A model generated the notes under the pieces. It saw only the letters and a program-made list of their open reading frames with translations, was not told the DNA's origin and did not search any database. From Antedon mediterranea (Eukaryota; Echinodermata; Crinoidea; Comatulida; Antedonidae), in NCBI RefSeq assembly GCF_964355755.1, contig NC_092679.1, positions 21,352,432 to 21,416,431 of the forward strand: 64,000 bases of DNA, in the 5' to 3' direction. This document shows, one piece after another, positions 14,801-29,800 of this stretch (the first letter of the stretch is position 1; each line of letters opens with the position of its first letter). A program made the translations under genes and the position numbers.

Positions 14801-17800
14801 CCTTCAGGAATTTCAGTGCCTTGTCGCAGTTCTCTAAACAATGGATTCTCATCTTTCCCTTTGTTGGCTTTGGCTGTAAATAACAAGAAGAACAAATATA
14901 TATTTACTTTCCATTATCGAAACCTGGAGAGTTCTCTCCTACATATTAATTAATACAGAGCTTTCAATTTGCGACTATGTCATTATATGCATGCTGGGGG
15001 AAGGGTGGGACGTGATTCCTTGCTTCCAACCTCGGCACAGTTTTCGTTGTTTCTAGGTTTAGAAGACTGATAACATGACCTAACTTTTTGTCGGCTTACA
15101 TTATAAAATGTCACATTTGAAGAAACTCTTTGTGTTTGAGACAATAACTGGCTGTCTATAGTTTGTAACAGGTAAACAACACATTGTTGTATGTCTTGGG
15201 ATAGCATTTATATTCCTGTTATCATATCATATTATTAAACAACAACATTGCTAAAATTATCATACTTCATAGTATTGATATAATGCATCTTAGTAGACCA
15301 TATGAGTATGAGTTATTACAAATTTGAGATTTAGACATGTAACCAAGTCTAGATAATATTTCTTCTTAAACCAGTATAAAAACTATATATAAAATGAAAT
15401 TCATCATTCAAAATTAAATTTAGCTCAATAGCTAGATTTATTGGACGACAAATGAAAATAAATAGACCTATTTATTACACAAATATATAATGGCCAATTT
15501 GACGACATAATATTAACAGTTTTTATTAGTCCCCCCATAAACTTCACAGACAAACACCACTTAACACGATGCAGTCAACCATGACCAATAAATATTACGA
15601 CAATAATAACGCCCACACAAATTTGTTTAAAAAAAACCACTTGAAAAGTACTGTATGCAAATTTGATTTAGTAAAATTTTATTGGCGCAACAAATAAAAA
15701 ATTATAATTATATTTTCTTATACTGACATATTAAAATCATAACTTACAACATATTAATTTTTAGCTTTGTTTGTTATTTTTACTGATATTCATACTACTG
15801 TAAATTGATAATGAGTATAAAAGAACTGTGATAAGTGTTTTTCTTTGAATTGAAGGTGGTATTGCACTGTAATATTTACTTTAGATAACATTAAACCACA
15901 CATAAAAGTCTAAGCCTGTCCCAGTGTTCTTGCATTATATTTTTCTGTATTTAAGTAACAAATAAAAACACTATACTGTATAATAAGCCTGCCCTAAGTG
16001 TTCATGTATTGTATTTTTCTGAGTTGAACCAGTTTAAGTACAATTGTGGTTATTTCTTTTGAAAGCAAGTACTATGATTTGAATTGCATAAAAAATAGTG
16101 TTACTGTATATTTTATTTAGTTGTTAAGCTTTAAAATCCGGCGTATACATTACTTATATCGACATTCATAAAACATGTATACTTTTTGATATTTTGCGGA
16201 TGTTAGCCACATACGAGGTCGAACTGCTAGTGTTAATGGTTTCTAGAATCGTAATATTTTATTAAGTGGGTTATATTTAGACAGCAGTGTTAAAGGGATC
16301 ATGTGGATTCTCTTCATAATCTATACTTTTGTATAGTGCCACTATATATTATTATGATCAAAACTGAACTGACATAGATGTATGTCTACCTGACATGAGC
16401 TTATAACCGAGGATTAAAAACTAGAGATTCACATGATCAATTTGTAGGTGGGCTTACTATAGGGGTGGTTTCATTGTATGCCAGAGATTTACATACATTA
16501 CACTACAGAGTAATTTATTTATTTCATGTTACAATCACACAATAACAGGCCGTGTCTTTTGAAAATCATAGGTGTGCTACAAATTGCACTCGTCAATACA
16601 TTCAGGGGTCCTGTAGGTGTGCGTTTTGTATGTTCGTGTGTAGCTAGAAGTATACCAAATCTAGGCGTGTTGTAAATCGCACTCCTCAAGGGCAGTTTAG
16701 GAGTGTGTTAGGTGAGTGATCGCACTTACTCGCCTTAAAAAGCAAGGCCTGCAATAATAATAACATTTACCAAAATTTATATTTAGACGTAATAATTTTA
16801 AAACCAGCTGTCTGTTTGAGAAATATGGATACACTTCAATTTAAACATTATGTTTCAATAGTCGATGCCTAATTAGTATTTTACCATTAACATGATTACG
16901 ATTCACAACATCTTTTGCAATAAGACGTGGGTACCGAGGGAGCCAAAACCATTATTAATGTATAACGCAGAAGCTTGCGTTAATTGCGACAACTTATAAC
17001 GACGAAAATTGTATGTTGCTAATTACATTGAATATTTATGAAAAACACAGTGTTTGCAATATGTCTGGCATCCCTGCGGAATAATTATTATGGATCGTTT
17101 GCTTATAAGAATTGCGTGATAGAGAATGAAGTTTGAAAATTAGCTTTCTGATGCTGTCAAACAATTGTCATTGTTGTGAATAATCTTAACCATAAGAATC
17201 ATAGTCGTTATTGTCAGGATCCTAATCATTATCAGGATTACAATCATTATCATTAGAATAATTTACTATGTTTACAAACAATCTTGTACTTAAATTATCA
17301 ATCTACACTACTGTATCAAACTAGGTTGACAAAAAAAGTGTCCAAATATGGTAGTGATGTGCCCAAATATGATAGTGATATGACATCATCATGTCAATAT
17401 AATTGGCACATCACATTTTTTGATAGTGTAGACAGAGCTTAAGAAGAATACAGTAAAACCGTATATGCTTAAATATGGTAGTTTATGACATCATTCATGT
17501 TTTTAAAAAAAGTTGATAGTGTAGACAGAGCTTAATAGATTTTATTAGAGAAACTGATGATTATTAATAAAAAATAACCTAATGTAATAACTGAATTATA
17601 TTAAAAAGACACTTTGGAAAACGAACTGACAATGTCAAGGCCTAGAAAATAACATATTTCCTGTACAAAACGACATAGACAGATACATAACCTAAATATG
17701 TAATCATTACATGAATATAGGGTCTTCATAACTTCCATAGTCCGACAAAAACCTGTTTAAATCAAACCAAATCACTTTGCAATACATGACTTATGGGGTT

Positions 17801-20800
17801 TAGAGAGGACAAGTGGGTGGAACAACCATAAAGGAAATAATTAAACACAGTAGTTGATATTATATTACCAACACTAGATACAGCAGAACCTCTATTATAG
17901 GGAAAGTGTCCCCTTAATGTTTGTGGTGTTCAAAAGGAGGGGTCCAACTCTATTTAGTGTTTTCAGTACATTCAGTTCTATGTTGTCGATAAAAAAATTG
18001 TTGATTTTGCGGCAACCCAAAACATGCCTCCTATTAAAATATTCTTTCATTTAATTTGGCTATTAAAGATAGCATTTATTGAGTCATTATAAATATTTTT
18101 GTTATATCCATTAAATCCAAAGTGAAATAAAGAAACGGTTGAATTCAAATAAGTTTTGAAAGAGATCAGCAATGAGATGAAGCATGACTCACCTAATGAA
18201 TATTCATAATATTAGTTAGGGACAGTCTCAAAAGCTTATTTGTTATGCGAGAATGCAATGAACTGTGTTAGTTATCACACACCTTCTACTAGACTGAGTA
18301 GATGGGGAAAATCAAATTAATTCTTCCTGGGAATCGTTCACAACGTTCCATGACATCAATTTGATGAAGATACTTTAAAATTATAATATGCACATTTGAT
18401 ATGTCCATAAACATAAATAACATCTTTCTTTGAGTGGCCGTTTAATAAAAATATTGATTTAATAAATTAATATAATGTAGATCAAGGTTTAAATAATATT
18501 TTAATAGTGTACAGTATATTTGTTATTTTAGTTATATTTATGAATTATAAATAATTTATTTTTATATTATATTTCATTATAGCTTAAAAGTAATAAACAA
18601 AATCATCATTGACATTATTTCTTTCCAACTGTCTGTAGCAACCTACATAATTTAAGTTTCGTAACAAAAAACTAAAACGATTTTAAAAATCCAATTTTGT
18701 GAGTTAACGAGCGGAACAAATCACGCAGTGTTGATGTTATGTTGTTGGGTTCCCATTTATTCCTACGCTTCATTGTCATGACAGTCTATCGTCTTCAATT
18801 CGGCTCTTAATGATAATGCGTTTGTCCATCTACTATTTGATTGGAATTTACTTATCGTATTTAAACAGATTCCAAAGAATTAATATTTTGAAAATTATAT
18901 ACTATGGTACAGTGATTAAAAGATCATGTCAAAATTATTATTATTATTATTATTATTATTCTACAGAGGTTATTGTAACTAAATTGTGTTTATTCTAAAA
19001 CCTGTTTATGCATACAGCACATGGTAGCAAACGTTTTTTTACATTTTGCTTTTATTACCATTGCTTTTTTTATTGTAAAACGTTATTTATTTTCATTTTC
19101 TTATGTGGGAAATGTAGGCCAATGTCAAAACGCAAAAAATAAGGTGGTATAATATCAAACTGTAGTGATATAAATAGCTTCTTATTATCATAAGTAGGCA
19201 TCCTATAGTCAAGATGAGTTAATAAAAATGCAAAGTCAGCATAAATGTCAACATACATTAAGGATGTCTACAATATGTAAGCTTCACTTAGCATGTGATA
19301 ATAACAACAGATTTGCTGATTGATTCTGTTAGTGGCCTGAATAGTTTTCCCACAATTGTTATATTAAATACTACTGTATATATGATACAGACGACTCGTT
19401 CACATTGAGACTGAATTTAAGTGCAGTAGCTGGATAAACAACGGTGTTTAAAGCCCTGTCTACACTATCAAACTCACCTTTACCATATTTGGGCATATCA
19501 TTACCATATTTGGGCACATCACACTCTTTTTGTCACATCAAGTTTGATAGTGTAGACATACTGTAGCTTAAGAATATAACCGTTCACACACATTCCGTAC
19601 AAATTTACCGTATGTGTATAAATAGGTGGTGTCTTCTCCGGCCATACAATAGGACCAAAATCGGGCTTGGGCTGTGAACATAGTTTTATACCAGCATTAT
19701 GTTTACAAACATGAAGATTATTACACTGGCTGGCATTCCATACCACTAGCTTTTAAAATGTATTCAAAATAAACATTTCAGACCTTTTATTTGACTATTG
19801 ATTTTATCTTTTATTAATTGTAACACAATTTAAATGTGAATAGACCTTCAACTATAGTTTGCTAATACTGTACATAATTAGTTTGGTTTGTAAAATGTGT
19901 ACATTACAGAATGTTGTGATAAATACAATTGTAATTATTGAAAAATCCAGAAGATTTTGTAAAAAAACTGATCATCATCAACTATCAAAATAAAGAATGT
20001 ATCTAATTTTTTCTAATGTTATTGTATGTTTTAATATTAAACATTAGCTTCCTATAGTTGTAAATATTATGATTTGAAAAAAATGAAAATGTTAATTTCA
20101 CTAAAAAAAATTTCCTAGAAATTTGGCAATGAATAAAAATTCCAAAGGGGTTTCCATTACAGCAGGGGTCTGTATTCACATTTAATATTATTTGTTTAAG
20201 TCTCTTATGTAAACAGCAAATTATGCAAGCATATGGCATCATGAAGAAAAGCAACTAATCCAATTCTATACAGTCCCATTAAAGCCGGTAATTTATTAAT
20301 TGGTTGCAAACGATGAGTTTTCACCTGACGAAACACTGCATAATTAAGCTTTATGAATGGGTTTCCAATTCATTTTAGGTGCATGTTTTTCATGAATTTG
20401 TTTATCATGCATACTAATATTTTGGACAACATTGAAACATGAATCGGTTCGGTTTGAAAAATATCCAGATGATATGGTCATTAATTTTGGTGGAAGGCGG
20501 CAAGAAGGAATAGAAAATTAAATGTATTACATTTTTTACATTTACAGTATTGCAACTAAAATATTGAGATAGAGCTTAATATTCCAATGCATGTTAAAAA
20601 ATGATATCTCTTTTTTTTTTATCACAATAGAGAAGATGCATATCTTCGCAAATTCTATACCTGTAGATAGCATCAACTTTAAAACGTCAATTTAGAATCC
20701 TTTAAAACGTCAATTTAGAATCTTTTAAAACGTCAATTTAGCATCTTCTAAAATGTCAATTAAAAAACGTGATGCTTGAACAACTAAATAGTTTGGTATT

Positions 20801-23800
20801 ATCTGATAATAGTGTGAAATACCATGGATCAGCTCCCCAGAGAGTGATAAGCTGGATACAATACAGCTTAAAAGCCCATCTGATAGTGAACAATTAGTCA
20901 ACACATAATACAACTATATCACTCTGTATGCAATTAAGAATAAAACCAAATAAATATATAGACATTTCATTTTTATTTAGTGCAATTTATTATTTTTAAT
21001 CGATACATATTTAGTAGGTCACAGGTCAAAGTTTATGAAATATTGACCTGATACAGGGTAGTATGATATACTACTACTGTATTAAAGACCCCTTCCCTGC
21101 AATTTTGGACGTTTTTTGGAAAATAATACATATATATCACTTTAAAAACATTAAACCATGTCATTCCTCGTCTTAAATGTACGTTTTATGGTAAATTATG
21201 ATAAAAAGTGAGAAACAATGCACTACCTAAGTAGCTCGCGGCGATCGACCTCTCGTGGACGGTCTCAGGCCTAGCCTAGCTAGGCTTAGTTTTGTAGGCC
21301 TAGCTGGTAAACATCGGTAACGTACGAACATCGTACGCTAGCTATATACCTAGCCTGACGTTGTATAGTTGCTGCATTAATTGTCTTTCTATTTTTGCCA
21401 GACTCCGTTGATACAAATTGGGGAAAACCCGGTATTTTCGCTGAAAAGTTAGGAGTCTTCCATTTGTTTTGGCTTCACGATCGATCGAAAAGTGGGCGAA
21501 TTACAGGTGAAAAACAACAATATCAATCCGCGCGCAATGCATTTTGGGATTTATAGCGGGCCGCTATAATTATTAAAATCGATTTATTTTTCACATTTTT
21601 AACCGTTTAAAGACGAAAAAAGTTATCGCAATAGGACCATATAGTATTATTTTTACATTAAATATAGTTTGTGATCTTAAATTAGATCTAAAAAACATAG
21701 GGAATGGGGCTTTAAACAAAGAAATATTTCAGAATGTTGATACCAACTCAAAATAGTATCACAATGGGACATCACTAAAATAGTGCAGTTAAGAATCATT
21801 AAACATTGCTTCAAGAGTTTCAGCTCTTTCTCTCTCAGAAAGAACAGGGCCTGTGTCAGTTTATCCAGGTAAGTTATGCACAAAACAGACTACCACAATT
21901 AAACACTGCTGCATTTAAACAGAATACTGTAGTGTTTTAAATAATAAAATGTCAAGATACAGTAGATGTATACAAAAACAAGACATGCCCCTGGACATGA
22001 TTCTAAATAGTAAATCCTATGAATACAAACTAAAATGTTATGAATAAAGAATGCTGTAAGTATTGTAGCATTTTGCCTGAAACATTGCAGCTTAAAAAGC
22101 TACAGTAATGGGGATGATTATACAGTACACCGCTGCAGGAAAGAAATTAAAAAATTGGAAATAAATTCATATGTCACCTACGAGAAATGTGGGAAGGGGC
22201 ATAAACTTAACCACACAGGTCTTTAGTTTTGTACTGACAAACACACAGGCTCCCATCTTGGTTGAAATGCAGCCATGTAGTCTCTATAGCTTTTAACAAA
22301 CATTCCCGATCATTTCAACCATTGTAAAAATAACTAAAAAGCATAAGTGAAATAACAAACGAAGATAAAGAATCCTTTTTAAAACTAAGCAATTATCTTC
22401 CATGTTCAATGGATTGAGGATAAATTGTTTTTTACTTTTCACTATTATTGTTTTCAGCATGTACTGAATATTAAGCAGACTATCTAAGATTGAATCTCAG
22501 TTCTTCTCATTGCTGATTTTCCAATCTCTTCACTTCAAATCAATGTTCAATGGTTTAATGTTTCTCTTTATGCATTTCCAATTTAACTACACAAGGAGAC
22601 CTACATATTCTATGAAATTCTACCATCAAATATGCAATTAATAATTATGACTGCATACTATGGTATAAAACTAGACTCCTCAATATTCCCCAATAAATTA
22701 CATTAATAACTTAATATAAGCATTAATTTCTATGCTAAACATAGTTTGTAAACGTAATAAATTAATAAACAGACACTATTCTGTTGAAGAATGTCATAAT
22801 AATTTATGATTATTCATATTTCAGTGTTTATGTAGTACGAATTTTAACTCCATGTAATTTATAATTATTTAATGTATACAAAGTCCTAAGAATTTAATCA
22901 TACTAAAACCAGGTACTGTATATTATACTTAAAAGATAAAGAATGTTATTAGTAGGGGTGGTGAAATAGTAATATGGCTGAGTGGATAAAATATGGTCAA
23001 AACCATTCAAGCATTACAAGAGTTAGATCCGTAGCGTTAGTTAAGATGGGGTTTGTAGCGTGGCGTAGAGAGAGACCTGCCTAGTTTACATGCAAAGGTG
23101 TACGCCAGCCTTAGTACTGTACGTGTAAACACCCCTCAGCATTGTAGAAATTATACTGGGTAGACATGCAGATCTGAACTCATCAAGGAAAGAAGGAAAG
23201 AAGATTCTTTCCTAGTATTGGCCTGTACACGATCTTTTACATACTATTACTTTTAGACATAATTCGAATAATACTTAATAGCTTTACTACAGAGTATGTT
23301 TATTACATTAAAATGTTATCAGAGATATTAGTTGATTCATAAAGTAATAAATTATCAAATGTACTGATGACACTAGGCAGTCTGAATTGTCAAAATAATT
23401 TATTATAAATTCATAAACAAATGACGAGGTCCGTGAATTTAATTTATTAAATGCTAAAATCAGATAATTACGTGCAATTATGCTATTTATAATAATCTAT
23501 TACCAGACATTTAAACATAACTGTACAACAACCAGTCTACTGTATATTCCAATATGTATATTGATTCTTATATTAATAACAATATTGATTTTAATTACTG
23601 TATTCCAGGTACCTGTACAATACTACTATGCTGGTAATCTTTTAAATTTACAATGTTAAGCAATTTTATACGGATCTCTGAGACTAAAATAATTAGTATA
23701 TATATATTTTAAAGGACCATTCAACTTTAAAATTTTAACTGTAATATTGATTTCTTTCTTGCTTTATAATTTATGTTCAACAACAAATCAATAATACTGT

Positions 23801-26800
23801 AATAATAATAATACTGTCTGTGGAACATTCCATTATCAATATAGGTGTACAACTATTTCTAATTAACTATTGAATTTAAACTGTACTGTACTATGTTTAT
23901 AGAATGGGTGGTACTGTACTGCATACAATTGAACACAAACATTACTGTACTAATTGAGAAGGGGGAAGGGGAAGAGAAGCGATTCATTAAAACTGGACAG
24001 TGTAATACTATAATTTTATCAATTAATCCATGCCAGAATTAGTCAAATACTGTACATTTTTCCATCTTTTTTAAACTGTTAACTTCAGTTTACTATAGTT
24101 CAAATTTTAAACTTTTCAATGATTCCTATAAAACTAGTGTACAGTACATACTGTACTATTCCACTACACTTTAATAAATAATTTCATGGTATATTCTGCG
24201 TCATTGCAAACTAAAACGGATTATGAAGATTATGTTATCTTGGAACCGTTTTACAATGCCCGAGAGTGAAGAGATTTTATACAATGTTGCATTCAGACTA
24301 AAGGAATTTTAACTGTACCCAAACTTTGTAACACCCATTTTATGTGAACCATAAGCAACCAGGAAATGATTCAAATGTAATACTCAAATTACAAACCAAA
24401 ATCCAGTCATTTTCTTATACAGTTAAAAGTGTCATGCCTTCTGATTTTGAAAACATTTTTGATACAATTTTATTTTTATAGAAATGTTAAAAAGAGTTCT
24501 ATTGATAATAAAGTTAGAGTTTATTTTAACTAAGCTAAAGTACATCAATGTATACTTTTATATTGCAAGAAGTAAATTACCTCTGAGCCCCAATAAACAA
24601 ATATAGGCATAAATTCTAAATAACGCACAAAGAAATTACTGGAATTTCTACACAGTGTATATTTTGTGTTTCAAAAGGACATACTATACCACTTCTTATT
24701 AAAAGTACAACTACCTGTATACATTCTTTATGTTTTTTTGTTACAGTATTTTGGTATTTAAAAGGCATGTGAAGTACCTATTTAAATCCTTTTAAAATTG
24801 TATTTCAATCGTATCACAGTACACTGTACTGTTACATGTTTTTTAATGGTACTTTTATTGTTAGGTAAAAAGATCAATGGTTTAAATGAAGAAACCAATT
24901 GTATCTTTTTAAAATACCTGTAGTACTCTCAGTGGCGCTACAGTATGAGCACTAACTAGCTAAACCCAGATGAAAAAAACAGGCATTAAAATATGTCAAA
25001 AAGGGCTAAAAACGCTTGAGGCCTCCAGCGTTGGAGGGCCACTTAGGGTTCATACCATACTGATTACTCTGTACATTTCCAACTGGCAGTGTCATCATGA
25101 CAAAGTTTATGCAGGATTTAAAAAGCATTCTAAAAATGTTGTTATGTTTATGAAAAGTTCTATCAATCTTAGCTTTTTCCTTTAAATAAATCTTGTTGAA
25201 AAACCATTTTTGAAATAGCCCATTACATTCATATTCAAAGGGCGTGGCCTTATATAGCATTGGGTGAGCATACAGTATGTAAGGAAAAACCATTCTCAAA
25301 ATGGGTAGACAACCCTGGGTAAAACCAACTGAAAACTGTGTCAACAAAATTGACGTTTGTCATAACATAACTTGCGTAGGAAATCAAAACAAGTCGGTGA
25401 GAATCTCAATCTGGTATACCTCTCTTGCAAAAAATGATGTTGCACGCATGAATGAACATCAAAATAACAAGTTGGATATTAAATGTCGTTTCAGGTAGGC
25501 AGCCATTCACCCTTCTCAAATCACATTCCTTGTTGAATTGTTATATCTTTTCACATTAAAATTGAATAAAATACCAAACTATCGTACTTTACAAGCCTAC
25601 ACATTTTGCCTTAGGCATTCCAGTTGGCTATTAAAATTGTATTCAAACTTTAAAATGGGATGTTTATTATGAAAAGATCTTTATCAACCTAAGCCTTTTC
25701 TTTAAGAAATCCAAAGTAAACATTGTATACTAGGTTTCGACGAAAACAAAACATTTACATAATGGTCCTATACTGTTTGGTACTGTACATGTATACCGAC
25801 TACATACTGAAAATACTTTGTCTGTTTTTATTGCTTACAATTACATGTCTTGTATCAAGCTTTAGTTAATATCCAGCTTCAATGTGATTGTTTTTAAAAG
25901 CTTCATTCACATTATGACGTTCTATGGGGCCATGCCAACCTTTTTCTACCATGTTTATGTAATTTATGAACAATTAATTAACAATAACAGGTAAAGTTTT
26001 ATTAGTGTGCTTACAGAATCAGTCGCAAGAGGTTCTAGCGGCCACCAAAACATTATATTAAAAAGAAAGGTTCATCCCAATAAAAACTAAAAATAAAATC
26101 AAGCTCTTCAACCTTTTAAGTACCCAACTTTTACAGCAAGTTTAAGGTACAGTAAACAAATAGAGCAAAAAAAAAATACTGAAGGGAATAAAAAAATTGT
26201 TGGGCAACCAAATTTTAGACCTTGGTTGCCCTGTGGACAACCTAATTTGTTTGCATTCTGTGAACGCTGCAACGTGCAGTCAGCTTCTGTTCAAATGTAA
26301 AACTACAAAGACCATCTTTCATAAACAACAAGTCAACAGGTACTGTAGTAGGTTAGCTAAGGTAAAAGAATACACTTTAGAGGTATGGTTGATTTAATAA
26401 CAAAATATTCTGGCCTTCGTAAGAATTACATTGAACCATGCATAAGCAATGGGTACATTGCCATCACGTTCTCAAATTCCAAAAGTTCCAGAAATTACCG
26501 TAGCTAATTTTATTTTTAAAGACGGATCATTCAGTCTGACACCTTTTGTGGCCCATCAAGCAATCAGAAAACATGTAACATGCAGCAGTATTCAGAGGCC
26601 TACACTGATTATTAAGATGACGGAATCTGCCTCCTTAGGGCCTCAATCAATGTAGTCATGTACTGCACATCGTTGTAAGGTAATGTCTTCGCAAAAATCA
26701 ATTTTAATAAACTGTAGTTTGTTTCGTTAATTTAATTTAGGCTTTACTTGCTGCATGCAATACTACAGTATACATTTAATACTGTAGTACAGAAAATATT

Positions 26801-29800
26801 ATCGTAAATGATATATTTTTATTTTAAAACCACTATGAAACATACACAAAATTACTTCTATTTTGTTCACTATCTATATATTAATTACCTTATTGAAACC
26901 ACTTTAATGTATGCAATTCTAATTTCCTAACAAATTAAATAGTCTATCTCATCTGCAATTGGTCATGCCTCATTGAATCCAGCAATATGGATAGTTCATA
27001 CAATACTGTATTATAATATTATTATATGGCCAGGCAATCATTGACATTGATAATAAACTTATGGAATTATTAAATAATAATTCCTACCATTTATTTTTTA
27101 ACCCTTGACCTGTTTGACCAGAAGAGAAAATGGAAAAGTCTTAGTAGCAAAAGCACGCCCAAAGCTAAAGGAAAACCCACAGAGAATACCTTACATCTAA
27201 ATTCTTCTTCTTTACAGTTTAATTCTTAAAAATTCAAAATAGCATGATCAATGGAGAGTGTCAAATAATAAACACAATATTCGAGGTCAATCACTTTGGT
27301 AACAACTTAATTGACCTTTGGGAATTCTTATTACTGTAATAACATACTTTCACAGGTTTTTAAAATAATTTTCAGTTCTCCTTGGTTATATAGTGTAAGT
27401 ATAATTAAATACTATTTGATGTGCCCATATATGGACATGATGATGTCATAATATCACTACCATATTTGGGTATACTACTACCATATTTGGGCACATACAC
27501 TTTTTTGTCAAACTAGTTTTATAGTGTAGACAGAGCTTTAAACAGCCAGTGCCTTCCAATCTGGGTGGTTGCATTGGGCTGCTCATGATCTGTAGACAGT
27601 GACCACTCATATGGCACTGCAAACAGCTACTGGTGGGTATTAAAATAAGTTAGTACTTTATGGAATCCAGTGAGTGGTTAAAATAAGCCTTAGGCTGGAT
27701 GGGCAACTTAAAAGATGGATGTCCCCGCCCACTTTCGTCCAGAAAAATTACATACAAGAGTCTATTGATGGAAGGTAATTTACTAATAATAATAGGCTTA
27801 TACAATTTACATTTAAAACACAGATATCATACATACCAATCTTTCTCCAGAAAGAACTTCTAAAAGACGTATCAACATGCGTCCATCTCGTAGATCTGTG
27901 TAAAGGTCGACGATACGACAGGACACGCGTTGCAAATGCGAATTCACCCATTTTGTGAACGTCTTCTTCTGTACCATTTCACGCTCATCTGAAAAGATAA
28001 AAAAATCAAGTTCCTTAGAATACTATAGTTTTAATATATTTCACAGTGAAATAATAATTTTAAATATTTTGATTAGAAGTAGGAATATTAGGTTTAAGCT
28101 TTGTCTACAGTATGGACAAAATGATGATGTTGTCGTATCAGTACCATATTTGGGCACATCACAGTTCTTTTGTCAAACTAGTTTTATAGTTTAGTTAAAC
28201 TATAGTATACAAGTGATGATCATGAAAATTTATTCGATAATGAAATTTATTTGGAATGAAAATTGAATTTTAATTCCTTAAGGCCAATTTACACAGACAA
28301 GCAATAACGGTAATAAGAAATATAGAATCTATGTTATTCTTTATGACCATTTACACACAACACGATGGGACGGACTGTTTCCACTCAGGATAGATACAGA
28401 TTCTATGTGGGACAAGCTACACGGTTTTTCTGCTTACCGTTACCGCTTGTCTGTGTACAGTATAAATTGGCCTTAAGCCTTTTTTTTCCAATGCTAATAA
28501 TAATTTAATTTTTTTTAGTCAAATCAATTCAGTCATTTAAGGACTCCATAACGTGTCGCTTAATATGGGTGTCGCCTGAATAGAAGTGTACAACGGAAGT
28601 ACTGTCCATTGTAAAATAATACTGGCTGCTGTTTAATTACTCGTACTATAAAAGTGTTGCTAATCTTTAAGTTAAAAAGTAATGGTAGTCATAAAACGTT
28701 TACTGCTCCTACTGTAGCAGTGTACATTACATGTTAAACAACTATACAACTAATTTAATAGTTTTGTAGTGTACAGCATAGATCAGTATCAGTATACTGT
28801 ATGATTTATTAATACAGAGATTTAATGCCATTTCAATTTCAAATGGACAATTCAAAATGGGGAACCAAACAACATTTTTTATGTCTACGTGCAATCAAAT
28901 TACAGTGTACATTACATACAACTAATTTAATAGTTTTGTAGTGTACAGCATAGATCAGTATCAGTATACTGTATGATTTATTAATACAGAGATTTAATGC
29001 CATTTCAATTTCAAATGGACAATTCAAAATGGGGAACCAAACAACATTTTTTATGTCTACGTGCAATCAAATTACAGTGTACATTACATACAACTAATTT
29101 AATAGTTTTGTAGTGTACAGCATAGATCAGTATCAGTATACTGTATGATTTATTAATACAGAGATTTAATGCCATTTCAATTTCAAATGGACAATTCAAA
29201 ATGGGGAACCAAACAACATTTTTTATGTCTACGTGCAATCAAATTACAGTGTACATTACATACAACTAATTTAATAGTTTTGTAGTTATGTACAATATAG
29301 ATTAGTATGTCCAGTATATAATTTATAATATAACTGATTTAATACAAAGATATAATGCCATTTCATTTCCAAATGGACAATTCAAAATGGCGAACCCCAT
29401 AGCATTTTATTGTGGGTGCACTAAACCTGTTCAACATTGTATAATGCATAGTGATTCATTTAAGTCAATATTTGAATAGTATTGTTTGTTTGCAAGCCTT
29501 AAAATGAATGAATAGGACGAAACATACTGGACGTTGGCTCTCTGCCATGGACTCTGAACCTTTACTTAAACCCACTGTATGTACAATACTCTACTATCAA
29601 TACGCTGTCTAGTAAAAACGTTATCAACTTAAATAACGAGCTGAACAGCAGAACTTGGCCACTATGGATAGTGTCAATGGGTATACACCCAAAGCTTCCC
29701 TCCGAGTTAGTAAAACTCGGTGAAAAATCTTCCCTTGCGAACAATGGTAAACGGCAAAATAAAAAAAGATTCATAAAAACAGTTTTAACTGTATTACAAA

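Larger units (their letters stand above)
14874..27836 (-). other. 13-kb intron of beta-spectrin
   Basis: This AT-rich intron splits CH1. No exon on either strand is convincing; open frames are short and lack splice logic or homology. It contains family-A elements (17,296-17,440; 17,466-17,533; 19,451-19,569; 27,419-27,538), a TTA microsatellite, a 27-bp tandem repeat near 20,674 and a 630-bp TTAA-flanked element. Most of 22,000-27,000 shows no recognisable structure. Confidence 0.75.

Noticed and set aside
25006-25347. 113-codon minus-strand frame in the large spectrin intron
   Set aside because: No domain, no splice support, and composition like the surrounding intron.
28839-29238. Two identical 75-codon minus-strand frames
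   Set aside because: They are produced by the 172-bp tandem repeat and have no start context or homology.
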